Both the position numbers and the translations under genes were made by a program. A stretch of 64,000 nt of DNA. Source: Filibacter tadaridae. GTDB taxonomy: Bacteria; Bacillota; Bacilli; Bacillales_A; Planococcaceae. Below the pieces are notes generated by a model. That model made no database searches. It saw nothing but the letters and a program-made list of their open reading frames with translations, and had not been told where the DNA came from. Location: positions 1 through 64,000 of the forward strand of contig NZ_UXAV01000041.1 of NCBI RefSeq assembly GCF_900609045.1, written 5' to 3'. Shown here piece after piece: positions 17,756-25,812 of the stretch (position 1 is its first letter; every line of letters starts with the position of its first letter).

Positions 17756-18864
17756 TCGATTTGCTCCTTATGTGATTTGAATTTCCTTTTCACCACTGCC
17801 ACCACATACAAAAAAATAGGGTAAACAAAAATAACATAAAATGCCACTTGACCGAAGTAATTGTTAACCATATTTATTTGAGTTCTATTTTTAACAACTA
17901 ACGAAGCAATAAAGATGGAAAGTGAGAAAATCCAGACGAATTTGGTTGCGTTTACGTTGACGAGGCGAATGGTCCCACGATAAGCAGCCCATACGTATAG
18001 ACAAAGATTCGGCAAAATGATCAACATCCAGAAGCAAACCGCTATGTATTCAAATCGTTCTACAAACGGAAGCTTAATAATACTAAACAAAGACAAAGTT
18101 GCCCATATGGTTTTAGTTAATAAATCCCCGCTGAAGTAAGTTATCGAAACCAACATAACAGATACATAAATAAAAGTTGTGGCTAATAAACCTAAATGAA
18201 CATACTTTCTTACATTATTTTTATCCTTTATAAACGGGTAAATTACATTTAACACTTCAAATCCAATAATTGTAAACGTCATGGATTGTACCCCTTTTAA
18301 GATTCCACTCATATCGGCCTCCAATATTGGTAATAAACTCCGCGGTTCCATAAATTTCAATGGGTATACCAACATTGGTAAAAGCCATATAGATAGGATA
18401 AGACTAAAAAAGGAAACACCCACAATTACCCGTAGTCCACCAGTAAATGTGTACATCACGATTAACAGCAACGTAGCTGCAAGAAACCAAGTATTTACAT
18501 TTGGGAAAACCCAGGTCTGAACGACTTCAATATAGTTTCTCAAAACGGAAAAAAAAGCGGCTGAACAGTATAAAATATAAATGATGTTAAAAAAGTTCCC
18601 TATCCACTTACCAAATACATCTTGATGAATGCCATATAAATCATTTGAACTGTACATTTCCAACGTTTTAATCATAATAAAAGCGATGATATGTGTGGCA
18701 ATACCCGCAAGGAGCACTGAAATCCAAGCATCATGTTTTGCGTCCTGATAGATTATCCGCTGAAAACCATGAATCCCCACTCCGATTTGTGCGGTATGAA
18801 TGATGAAAAAAAGTAAAAAAGCGTTAATCGTACTTTTTTGACTAAGTTGGATAGAGTTTTTCAC
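17752..18864 (-). CDS. Spore germination permease, GerAB/GerKB family
   Basis: 370 residues with about ten membrane helices; N-terminal INAFLLFFIIHTAQIGVGIH and DAWISVLLAGIATHII match the endospore-germination permease family (APC superfamily). The GTG start lies directly after the stop of the A-subunit gene, with AAGGTGG upstream. The B subunit binds the germinant in studied receptors; the ligand here cannot be predicted. Confidence 0.92.
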   Translation of the reverse strand: MKNSIQLSQKSTINAFLLFFIIHTAQIGVGIHGFQRIIYQDAKHDAWISVLLAGIATHIIAFIMIKTLEMYSSNDLYGIHQDVFGKWIGNFFNIIYILYCSAAFFSVLRNYIEVVQTWVFPNVNTWFLAATLLLIVMYTFTGGLRVIVGVSFFSLILSIWLLPMLVYPLKFMEPRSLLPILEADMSGILKGVQSMTFTIIGFEVLNVIYPFIKDKNNVRKYVHLGLLATTFIYVSVMLVSITYFSGDLLTKTIWATLSLFSIIKLPFVERFEYIAVCFWMLIILPNLCLYVWAAYRGTIRLVNVNATKFVWIFSLSIFIASLVVKNRTQINMVNNYFGQVAFYVIFVYPIFLYVVAVVKRKFKSHKEQIE

Positions 18865-20421
18865 TTATTCCACCTTCTGTTCATTTTTTTCAGGATTTAC
18901 GGGCCCGGGCTCATACTTGTCTTCATCTTCCGGCCTTGTATTTGAAGGCCTCTTAAATGTAAACGGCAAAGGCATTCTGATAATACTGTCACGCCAATCT
19001 TTCACCCGTGGAGGATAAAATGGTGCCGTGTACGGAGAACCCAAACTTGTTTGACGTAACAGGTGGATAATAATAAAACAAAACCCAAACATAATGCCGT
19101 AAAAGCCCCAATACCCCGCTAGTAGTATTAATGGGAACCGAATAATTCTAATGACATTGCCCATCATGTAACTTGGTGTCGTGAAAGAAGCCAATGCCCC
19201 GAGCGCAACAATAATGATTAAAATATTACTCGTAATTCCTGCTTGGACGGCCGCGGTTCCAATGACGATACCGCCAACAATTCCGATTGTTTGACCAACC
19301 TTTGACGGTAATCTAATTCCCGCCTCTCGAAGTAGTTCAATAATAAGTTCTAAAAGTAACGCCTCAAATAACGGCGGAAAAGGAACTAAAGACCTTGATT
19401 CACTTAGTGTAACTAAGAGCGTTTGGGGAATGACCTCGTAATGAAATGTTAAAGCCGCTACATATAAAGGTGTTAAAAAAATTGAGAGTACGACCGCACT
19501 AAATCTTAATAACCGGGCAAATGTAGCAATTTGCCATCGTAAATTTATATCTTCTTGGCTTTGGAAAAATTCAAGAAATGAGTGTGGTGCAACGATTGCC
19601 ATGGTGCTACCATCGACAATGACTCCTAATTTCCCATTCAATAGTTCAGAGCAAAGCTTATCCGGTCTTTCAGTCAGTAACATTTGTGGGAAAATCGATA
19701 AAGAGTTGTCGTCTATCAATTGTTCAAGAATAGAACTGTCCAATAAAGAATCTATTTTAATGTCGGTAATCCTCTGCCGTAGCATATTAATCATTTCTTC
19801 TGAAGCAATGCCTTTAATATAAAGCATAGAAACAGCTGTGTTCGAGCGTTCTCCAACTTTTATCTCTTCATTGCAAAGATCTGGGTTTTTTATATACCTT
19901 CGAACCAATGATATATTCGTTGTAAGGCTTTCATTAAATCCAACTTGGGATCCAATTACTTGGGATTCATTTTCCGGCGTTGATAAAGCCCGTGATTCCT
20001 TGGTGGGGATGTTTGCCAATACAATTTGGGAGTAGCCCTCAACATGAATAAGTACCGTTCCATCCATCATTCCCGTAATGGCTCCATCTATTTCACCAGA
20101 CAACTTTGCGTTGGGTATCGAAAGGACGGACAGGACATTTTCTGGGGATTCACTCGTATTCCCTAACAAGTCATGAATAATATGTTTTTTTAGTACTTCG
20201 CCATCCACCAAATTATCTATATAAATAAGTGTAAGATTCGGGTGTATCGATTTAACTTTTAAATCCGATGAGTTATGAACAGCATTACCCACCGATTTAA
20301 TGAAAACACTCTTTAGAGGCGAAATCGTGCTTTTTGTTTTTTCTTCATTTTCTTTACTCTTTTCACCCTCCGCGGCTGGCTGCTTTTTTGCGGAAGACAG
20401 TTTGAACTTTTTGTTAAACAT
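18865..20421 (-). CDS. Spore germination protein, GerA family (A subunit)
   Basis: 518 residues from the ATG at 20421 (GAGGTG 6 bases upstream). A lysine/glutamate-rich cytosolic head is followed by the GerA domain: DGTVLIHVEGYSQIVLANIP, then RRYIKNPDLCNEEI and the MLTERPDKLCSELLNGKLGV block, and four to five helices with PFPPLFEALLLELIIELLRE. It is the large membrane subunit of a germinant receptor, with B and C genes downstream. The operon would be expected in the forespore under sigma-G. Confidence 0.93.
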   Translation of the reverse strand: MFNKKFKLSSAKKQPAAEGEKSKENEEKTKSTISPLKSVFIKSVGNAVHNSSDLKVKSIHPNLTLIYIDNLVDGEVLKKHIIHDLLGNTSESPENVLSVLSIPNAKLSGEIDGAITGMMDGTVLIHVEGYSQIVLANIPTKESRALSTPENESQVIGSQVGFNESLTTNISLVRRYIKNPDLCNEEIKVGERSNTAVSMLYIKGIASEEMINMLRQRITDIKIDSLLDSSILEQLIDDNSLSIFPQMLLTERPDKLCSELLNGKLGVIVDGSTMAIVAPHSFLEFFQSQEDINLRWQIATFARLLRFSAVVLSIFLTPLYVAALTFHYEVIPQTLLVTLSESRSLVPFPPLFEALLLELIIELLREAGIRLPSKVGQTIGIVGGIVIGTAAVQAGITSNILIIIVALGALASFTTPSYMMGNVIRIIRFPLILLAGYWGFYGIMFGFCFIIIHLLRQTSLGSPYTAPFYPPRVKDWRDSIIRMPLPFTFKRPSNTRPEDEDKYEPGPVNPEKNEQKVE

Positions 20422-20450
20422 GACATTCACCTCATTACTAACTTTGCCTT

Positions 20451-20480
20451 TAGAATTGACTTTAATAGAACAACTTATAC
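20451..20480 (-). promoter_or_regulatory. Possible sigma-G promoter of the germinant-receptor operon
   Basis: On the minus strand GTATA (20480-20476), 18 bases, AATTCTA (20457-20451), resembling the sigma-G pattern GnATR and CATnnTA. One mismatch in the -10; assigned by position and expected regulation. Confidence 0.4.
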
Positions 20481-20549
20481 CCCCTCTTAACGTTTCAGCT
20501 ATATAGAATGAACAAAAGTTTAAACCATCAAAAAAGGGAAGCTGCTTTC

Positions 20550-20690
20550 CTTTCTAGTACTCGCTTTCCGCGGGCGTTGCCTTAGCAAATCGAACAGCGA
20601 AGGGCTCGATTTGCCGTATTTCTGTGTTATTTGCAGAAATTAAGGCATTCTTGCCCCGTACTACCAACGCTAGCGCCTCTGGTGGCGAAA
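20550..20690. repeat. Hairpin-rich interspersed repeat, copy B (inverted)
   Basis: Inverted relative to copy A at 11568-11665. It shares CGCTTTCCGCGGGCGTTGCC and TTTGCAGAAATTAAGGCATT but carries an extra segment of about 35 bases that is itself a hairpin, GCAAATCGA/TCGATTTGC. No gene is present in 20431-20760. Confidence 0.65.
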
Positions 20691-20792
20691 AGGTTCACGG
20701 TGATGTATATTGGATATCAAACAGGATGTTATTCGTGACTGAAACTCAACACTAATTCCCTAATGAAGTCAGTGTTTTCACTTTCACAGGAT

Positions 20793-20810
20793 AGGAGGTC
20801 GGACGCGATT
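20793..20810 (+). promoter_or_regulatory. ypsA: Ribosome site and ATT start of ypsA
   Basis: AGGAGG at 20793-20798 followed by 9 bases and ATT at 20808. No ATG, GTG or TTG in frame lies at usable distance; the family's N-terminus aligns to this ATT. Confidence 0.6.
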
Positions 20811-21365
20811 CTAAAACGACTAGTTGTCACGGGCTATAAACAACATGAGCTAGGGATTTTCGACGATAAGCACCCCGGGATCCGATTTATTAAAAAGTCT
20901 TTGATGAAACGTTTACTAGATTTACTAGATGAGGACTTGGAATGGGTCATTGTCAGCGGTCAGCTCGGGATTGAAACGTGGGCTGCTGAAGTTGTGATTG
21001 AACTAAAAGTTGAATACCCACATTTAAGATTAGCGGTCATCACGCCCTTTTTAGAACAAGAGAAGAATTGGAATGAGACGAAGAAAGAAAAATATCATTC
21101 GATTATCGCTCAAGCAGATTACACGACGAGCCTTACGAAAAGACCGTACGAGGCACCTTGGCAGTTCATCGAAAAGGATAAATTTTTCATGCGCAATTCG
21201 GATGGTATTCTAATTGTCTTTGATGAAGAAAATGATGGTTCGCCTAAGTTCGTAAAAAAAGCAGCGGAGCGCCACGCCGCCCAAACTGATTATCGGGTAC
21301 TCACCATTACTGCAGATGACTTACAAGTAATTGCAGAAGAAGAACAACTTAATGGGTGGCAATGA
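20808..21365 (+). CDS. ypsA: YpsA, DUF1273/SLOG-family protein, apparent ATT start
   Basis: 185 residues. The core VVTGYKQHELGIF, then LEWVIVSGQLGIETWAAEVV and FLEQEKNWNETKKEKY, and QADYTTSLTKRPYE match YpsA of Bacillus subtilis, a SLOG (Rossmann-like, probably nucleotide-binding) protein linked to cell division and stress. Known YpsA proteins start two to three residues before LVVTGYK, which places the start at ATT (20808) behind AGGAGG. The frame also reaches an ATG at 20763, but that has no ribosome site and would add 15 residues foreign to the family. A large RNA gene follows 55 bases downstream. Confidence 0.85.
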   Translation: MLKRLVVTGYKQHELGIFDDKHPGIRFIKKSLMKRLLDLLDEDLEWVIVSGQLGIETWAAEVVIELKVEYPHLRLAVITPFLEQEKNWNETKKEKYHSIIAQADYTTSLTKRPYEAPWQFIEKDKFFMRNSDGILIVFDEENDGSPKFVKKAAERHAAQTDYRVLTITADDLQVIAEEEQLNGWQ

Positions 21366-21386
21366 TGAATTACGGAATACCAGCGC

Positions 21387-21415
21387 TTGACAAATCCATT
21401 TATATATGGGAGAAT
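21387..21415 (+). promoter_or_regulatory. Promoter of the RNA gene downstream of ypsA
   Basis: TTGACA (21387-21392), 17 bases, GAGAAT (21410-21415). It starts 21 bases after the ypsA stop. Confidence 0.6.
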
Positions 21416-21421
21416 GAACTA

Positions 21422-21710
21422 GTTAACAACTAAGGTAACATTCGAGATTTGAACATATGGCATTCTACGTACTGTTTTTGAGAATACTTATTCACACTGG
21501 CGCGGCTAAAGGGTCGCAAGGACGTAAAAGTAGGTAGGGTTTGCGTTGCTTAGGTTAGAAGACACCCAGTGGAACAATGACCGCGGCACCGAAAGTTTAG
21601 TCTTTCATCGGAAATTATTCCCCGAATTATCGGGATGAAAAAATTACATCAAAACTTAACTGTTACCTTATAAATCAAAGGGGTGCTCTTCATATGAGAG
21701 CACCCCTTTT
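21422..21710 (+). ncRNA. Large structured RNA of unidentified family
   Basis: A region of about 290 bases without a plausible frame, between a promoter and a strong terminator. Ends close by a perfect 10-bp long-range helix: TAAGGTAACA (21431-21440) with TGTTACCTTA (21661-21670). Inside are CACTGG/CCAGTG (about 21495 and 21571), CCGAAAG/CTTTC-CGG and CCCGA/TCGGG hairpins, and a purine-rich GGGTCGCAAGGACGTAAAA segment typical of conserved RNA cores. It is not RNase P, tmRNA, 6S, SRP RNA or a T-box by inspection. raiA RNA is one candidate family to test. Confidence 0.62.
21678..21710 (+). terminator. Terminator of the RNA gene
   Basis: AAAGGGGTGCTC/GAGCACCCCTTT stem with a 6-8 base loop and a T-run. 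Confidence 0.85.
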
Positions 21711-21734
21711 CCAATTTATTTTTTAAACTTTGGA

Positions 21735-21795
21735 TCCGGTGCCAGTTGCTACCACAATTTAAAGGACGCAAATGGTGTCAGTAACTGGCACCGGG
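21735..21795. repeat. CCGGTGCCAGTT inverted repeat
   Basis: CCGGTGCCAGTTGCT and AGTAACTGGCACCGG flank a spacer of about 30 bases. A member of the common GGTGCC-type hairpins of Bacillales, just upstream of the phosphodiesterase gene. Confidence 0.6.
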
Positions 21796-21830
21796 TGTTA
21801 GAATGGACAGAAATAGAAGGGGGTTTCTAA

Positions 21831-22556
21831 ATGGACATTTATGCACACCGGGGTTCATCCGGGACACATCCTGAAAATACGATTAGCGCTTTTCGAGAGG
21901 CGGCTCGCCTTCAAGTGACCGGCGTGGAATTCGACGTTCATATGACAAAAGACGGTGAACTGGTTGTCATACATGACGAAAGGATTGATCGCACTTCAAA
22001 TGGAAATGGTTTTGTGAAGGATATGACACTTGAGGAATTGAGAGGGTTTGACTTTGGTAGCTGGTTTTCAAGCGATTTTAAAGGCGAACCTATTCCAACA
22101 TTGCAAGAAGTGCTCGACATCTTTTCAACAACTCACCACCATCTGAATATTGAAGTCAAGTCGGATATTTTTCCATACGACGGGATGGTTGAAAAAGTGG
22201 TTAAGGCTGTAGCCATGATGAACCTTGATGCACGGGTCGTTATTTCGTCTTTCGATCATGGAGCAATACGTAGAGTGAAACAGCTTGCTCCTCAGTTGGA
22301 AACAGCGGCATTATTCATGGAATCATTAGTGAATCCGCTTAATTATCTTCGAAGTATTCCCGCTGATGCTCTTCATTTATTTTTGCCCGCAGCGGTACGT
22401 CCATTTGCGCGTGGGGTTCTCGACGAAAAAGTTAAGGTACGTGTCTTCACGGTCAATGAAGAAAAACATGCCGAAGCTTTGCTAACTGTTGGGATCACGG
22501 CGATTTTCACCGACTTTCCTGAGAAGATAATGGCGTTCCTTCAAACAAAAAGCTGA
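21831..22556 (+). CDS. Glycerophosphodiester phosphodiesterase
   Basis: 241 residues with the GDPD signature: YAHRGSSGTHPENTISAF at the N-terminus (catalytic His-Arg, Glu), VEFDVHMTKDGELVVIHDE (metal-binding acidic residues and second catalytic His) and LNIEVKS. It hydrolyses glycerophosphodiesters to glycerol-3-phosphate and an alcohol; the absence of a signal peptide points to the cytosol. AGAAGGGGG precedes ATG. Shares a bidirectional terminator with the convergent amidotransferase-like gene. Confidence 0.92.
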   Translation: MDIYAHRGSSGTHPENTISAFREAARLQVTGVEFDVHMTKDGELVVIHDERIDRTSNGNGFVKDMTLEELRGFDFGSWFSSDFKGEPIPTLQEVLDIFSTTHHHLNIEVKSDIFPYDGMVEKVVKAVAMMNLDARVVISSFDHGAIRRVKQLAPQLETAALFMESLVNPLNYLRSIPADALHLFLPAAVRPFARGVLDEKVKVRVFTVNEEKHAEALLTVGITAIFTDFPEKIMAFLQTKS

Positions 22557-22576
22557 GCAGATCGCTCAGCTTTTTT
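22547..22576. terminator. Bidirectional terminator
   Basis: AAAAAGCTGAGC/GCTCAGCTTTTTT, shared by the convergent phosphodiesterase and hydrolase genes. Confidence 0.85.
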
Positions 22577-23288
22577 GGTCCGATTCAATTGCACAAGCTT
22601 TAATGAATCTTTCAAAAATCCGCTGGGATACGGTGTCCCCTTTTACCGCTAATTTTTCAGGATGCCATTGTACGCCCAAAACAAATCGATGTTCATTGCT
22701 TTCAATTGACTCAATAATGCCATCCGTCGCGATACCCGTAACGATGAAAGGGTAGGTGACATCTTTGATAGATTGATGGTGATACGAGTTCACTTTAATG
22801 CGATGATTCCCAGCAATTGATTCCAGTAAACTACCGTTTTCCACATCGACGAAATGGGATGCATGGTCACCCGGGGCTTTTTGCTGGTGTTGGAGAACCG
22901 GCTTATCCAGTTGCTTATAAATATCTTGATAGAGGTTACCCCCACCTGCGACGTTTAGAATTTGAATCCCTCTGCAAATACCAAGAATTGGTTTATCCGT
23001 TTTCAGCAGTCGGCGTGCCAATTCTAGTTCGCAGGAATCCCTTCCAGGCGATACTTCTCCAAGACCTACACGCGGCTCTTCATCAAACAACATTGGGTTA
23101 ATGTCATTTCCACCTGTGAACAAAAGACCGTCAAGCATAGCCAACAACTGATCGGCATCTTCATCGACACCGATTGGAATAACAACTGGCAATCCACCGG
23201 CCCGAATAATCGCTTGAACATATTCTTTTTCCAACTCATGCTTCCCGTCCCTCGTAATATCTGTCGTTACCCCGATGACCGGTTTCAT
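22566..23288 (-). CDS. Class-I glutamine amidotransferase-like gamma-glutamyl hydrolase (PuuD type)
   Basis: 240 residues. LLFTGGNDINP, the nucleophile elbow GICRGIQ (catalytic Cys), and the histidine-glutamate pair in VQWHPE form a complete class-I amidotransferase triad. The N-terminal PVIGVTTD and Y-VQAIIRAGGLPVVIP match peptidase C26/gamma-glutamyl-GABA hydrolases. It probably cleaves a gamma-glutamyl amide; whether putrescine breakdown or something else is unclear as no other Puu genes are near. AAGGGGGACACTGG precedes ATG; the hydratase gene 37 bases upstream is probably in the same operon. Confidence 0.85.
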   Translation of the reverse strand: MKPVIGVTTDITRDGKHELEKEYVQAIIRAGGLPVVIPIGVDEDADQLLAMLDGLLFTGGNDINPMLFDEEPRVGLGEVSPGRDSCELELARRLLKTDKPILGICRGIQILNVAGGGNLYQDIYKQLDKPVLQHQQKAPGDHASHFVDVENGSLLESIAGNHRIKVNSYHHQSIKDVTYPFIVTGIATDGIIESIESNEHRFVLGVQWHPEKLAVKGDTVSQRIFERFIKACAIESDQKS

Positions 23289-23325
23289 CCAGTGTCCCCC
23301 TTTTTTATCTCCTTAATATTTTCCG

Positions 23326-24090
23326 TTAAATTACGTTTAATATAACGTTTCCGACGCCTTTGAAACTAGCTTCATATTTTCCTTTTTTCAGGACTTTCGG
23401 CAATATGAATGTCCCCGAAGAAATAATCGCTCCTTTTTTCAACGACTGCCCATGCTTAGCAAGCTCGTCAATCAGCCATTTCACCGCATGGACGGGGTTG
23501 CCAAGTACTTCGCTGGAAATACCTGAAGCAATTACTTCACCCTCAAACTTTAAAGCCCCTTCGATGTTATGTAATTGATCGTATGATAATTCAGCAGTCG
23601 AGTTCCCGATGACCACTTTTCCAGCAACTGCACTATCTGCGACCAACTGTCCCAAACTAAGGTTTGGAAACCAGTTCGTAAAGCGAGAATCAGGAATTTC
23701 AAGCCCTGGTACAATTCGCGTTTTAGCCATTATCGATTCGTAATCATCTTCTGTTGAAAGGTCTTTTTCGACAATGAAAACAAGCTCCAATTCAATCAAA
23801 GGAGATAGCATACGGCTCAACTCAATTGTCCCATCGGAAATAGTAGATCTTGTCAACGCTCCGTATAAAGGGGTCGTTGAATTAAACATTCTTTGTGTTT
23901 CTTCACTCGTCAAACTAATCTTATAGCCGGCATGGTTATCTTTATCATCAATTGCTTTTTTATCTGTATGCAATTGTTGAACACGATACGCTTCCGACAT
24001 CTCCAATGTTTCAGGCACAGCTTCCTTATCAATAGGTTGCCTATTCGTATATGCCTCGTAAAATCGTTCTACTAAGGTAGCCGTTGTCAT
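23326..24090 (-). CDS. 2-keto-4-pentenoate hydratase / fumarylacetoacetate-hydrolase family protein
   Basis: 254 residues from the ATG at 24090 (AAGGGGG 9 bases upstream). The pattern AGYKISLTSEETQRMF, LIELELVFIVEKDL and GLEIPDSRF matches the hydratase/decarboxylase branch of the FAH superfamily, which acts on 2-hydroxypenta-2,4-dienoates or related acids with a divalent metal. No other aromatic-degradation genes are nearby, so the true substrate is uncertain. Lies directly upstream of the gamma-glutamyl hydrolase. Confidence 0.82.
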   Translation of the reverse strand: MTTATLVERFYEAYTNRQPIDKEAVPETLEMSEAYRVQQLHTDKKAIDDKDNHAGYKISLTSEETQRMFNSTTPLYGALTRSTISDGTIELSRMLSPLIELELVFIVEKDLSTEDDYESIMAKTRIVPGLEIPDSRFTNWFPNLSLGQLVADSAVAGKVVIGNSTAELSYDQLHNIEGALKFEGEVIASGISSEVLGNPVHAVKWLIDELAKHGQSLKKGAIISSGTFILPKVLKKGKYEASFKGVGNVILNVI

Positions 24091-24286
24091 ATATAAGTCC
24101 CCCTTCAATTTCCCCCATTATATCCTGAATTAAAGAATCCGTATGAAAACTAGCAAAGCGGTCCGTCTTGTTTCTGGAGACAAACTCGCAAAGAGTCCTA
24201 GAGGTTTAAAATGCATTTTTTGTTTAATCTATATAATTCATTCATTTTCCGGAGAGAGCTTGGAATACGCTCCCTCCTATCTTCCG

Positions 24287-24604
24287 TCAACCGACAAGTC
24301 CGTTTATGAACTCCTCTATCTCTTCTTGTGATTTGCGATCCTTGCTCACAAAACGGCCTACTTCTTTCCCTTCATGGAACGCGATAAAACTAGGAATGCC
24401 GAAAATATCCAGTTCTCCGCACAAATCTATGAATTCATCACGGTCCACATAAATAAACGTATACTCCGGATAATTCGCTTCGATTCCTGGCAATACATGT
24501 TCAATCACACGGCAATCCGGACACCAGTCCGCGGAAAATAAAAATAGTGTCCGTTCCTCATTTTTCAGTTGATTAAATTGCTCCATTGATTGTAATTTTT
24601 CCAT
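24287..24604 (-). CDS. Thioredoxin-family protein with CPDC active site
   Basis: 105 residues: FLFSADWCPDCRVIEHVLPG carries the redox pair as C-P-D-C, followed by FIYVDRDEFIDLC and the cis-proline motif GIPSFIAF. A cytosolic thioredoxin-like protein; the Asp in the active site differs from the CGPC of housekeeping thioredoxin. GAGGAGAG precedes ATG. Monocistronic by spacing (about 200 bases to each neighbour). Confidence 0.87.
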   Translation of the reverse strand: MEKLQSMEQFNQLKNEERTLFLFSADWCPDCRVIEHVLPGIEANYPEYTFIYVDRDEFIDLCGELDIFGIPSFIAFHEGKEVGRFVSKDRKSQEEIEEFINGLVG

Positions 24605-24798
24605 TTAAAATCTCTCCTCATACGTTAGGTTCAATCCCATTTTAGTATATCATTCAAACACTGATTAAATCATGTTTTCGGTCAATTTATTCAAAACTCT
24701 ACACACACCATTTTTTTACTTCAATTATCAAAAAAATTACTACTCATGATTTACTTCAATCTGGGAAATCTAATGATGTGCGAAAAGGAGGTTTTTGC

Positions 24799-25761
24799 TT
24801 GCGTCATTGGATACTGTTACCGGCTTATGTAATCGGGCTTTCTCTGTTATTTTTCACGGTGGTCGTTGCAAATGACTCCGTGTCTACAGATGAACGGATG
24901 GACTATTTTTTAAAATTTGAAAATGAGTCTGTACCTTGGTACCACTTAGCCGCGATTGACCAATTCGAACGGAACATTCAACAAGTACGAAATGATATCC
25001 CGAAAAGCGAAGGCATAATCGCAATTCAGTTCGCAGAAGAATTTTGGGCCGGAGCGATGAACCCGAACAAGAACGATACGGCACCGGAATCAATTACCTT
25101 CTTCGAAGGAAATGGATTGGATGGTGATAATGACGGGAAAGCGGATCCGACAAACAACGATGATATTTTATATACCATGATGAGCTTTTTAAATGGGTAT
25201 GGACCAAATGAAGATAATTTCAAATTAGCTTTGTGGGATTACTACAAGCGACAAGAAACCGTTAACCAAATCGTGGCAATTGCACAATTGTACAAGCACT
25301 TTGAAACAATGGAGTTGGATGCACATGCCTTCCCTATTCCAAAACAGCACAATTACAGCTATAGAGGGACATGGGGTGCCAATAGAGGTTGGGGCGGACG
25401 TAGAATACATGAAGGAACCGATCTTTTTGCAGGGCACGGCGTTCCCGTGTTAGCGACATCTTACGGGGTCATTGAAATTATGGGCTGGAATGAATATGGG
25501 GGCTGGCGAGTCGGCATCCGCGATAATCACAACACCTATCACTATTTTGCCCACTTAGCTTATTTTAATAAGGGGCTTAAAGAAGGCGATATCGTAGAAC
25601 CTGGAACGATTATCGGCTATGTAGGCAGCTCCGGCTATGGAAAAGAAGGCACATCAGGTCGTTTCCCTCCGCATCTGCATTATGGAATGTACAAATATAA
25701 CGGACGAACAGAATGGGCTTTTGATCCATTCCCTTCGCTCAGACTTTGGGAACGACAATGA
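24799..25761 (+). CDS. lytH: LytH-type M23 cell-wall endopeptidase
   Basis: 320 residues. The start is TTG at 24799, placed by AAGGAGG 8 bases upstream. A single N-terminal helix (LLPAYVIGLSLLFFTVVVA) anchors or exports it. The C-terminal M23 peptidase domain has the zinc ligands in HEGTDLFAG and HLHYGMYKY and the fold motif GIIGYVGSSGYG-like segment. Length and the ending NGRTEWAFDPFP fit Bacillus LytH, the sporulation L-Ala-D-Glu endopeptidase that trims tetrapeptides to single alanines in cortex peptidoglycan. Expression under sigma-K would be expected; I did not verify a promoter. Confidence 0.85.
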   Translation: MRHWILLPAYVIGLSLLFFTVVVANDSVSTDERMDYFLKFENESVPWYHLAAIDQFERNIQQVRNDIPKSEGIIAIQFAEEFWAGAMNPNKNDTAPESITFFEGNGLDGDNDGKADPTNNDDILYTMMSFLNGYGPNEDNFKLALWDYYKRQETVNQIVAIAQLYKHFETMELDAHAFPIPKQHNYSYRGTWGANRGWGGRRIHEGTDLFAGHGVPVLATSYGVIEIMGWNEYGGWRVGIRDNHNTYHYFAHLAYFNKGLKEGDIVEPGTIIGYVGSSGYGKEGTSGRFPPHLHYGMYKYNGRTEWAFDPFPSLRLWERQ

Positions 25762-25812
25762 AAGTGCTCAGGCGCCGACACAGTTAAGAATCGTGTCGGT
25801 ACCTGAGCACTT
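25762..25812. terminator. Bidirectional terminator between lytH and dbpA
   Basis: Long stem AAGTGCTCAGG..CCGACAC / GTGTCGG..CCTGAGCACTT between two convergent genes. Confidence 0.85.

Noticed and set aside
21422..21710. RNase P RNA downstream of ypsA
   Set aside because: The conserved RNase P blocks (GAGGAAAGTCC, ACAGAAA-type) are absent.
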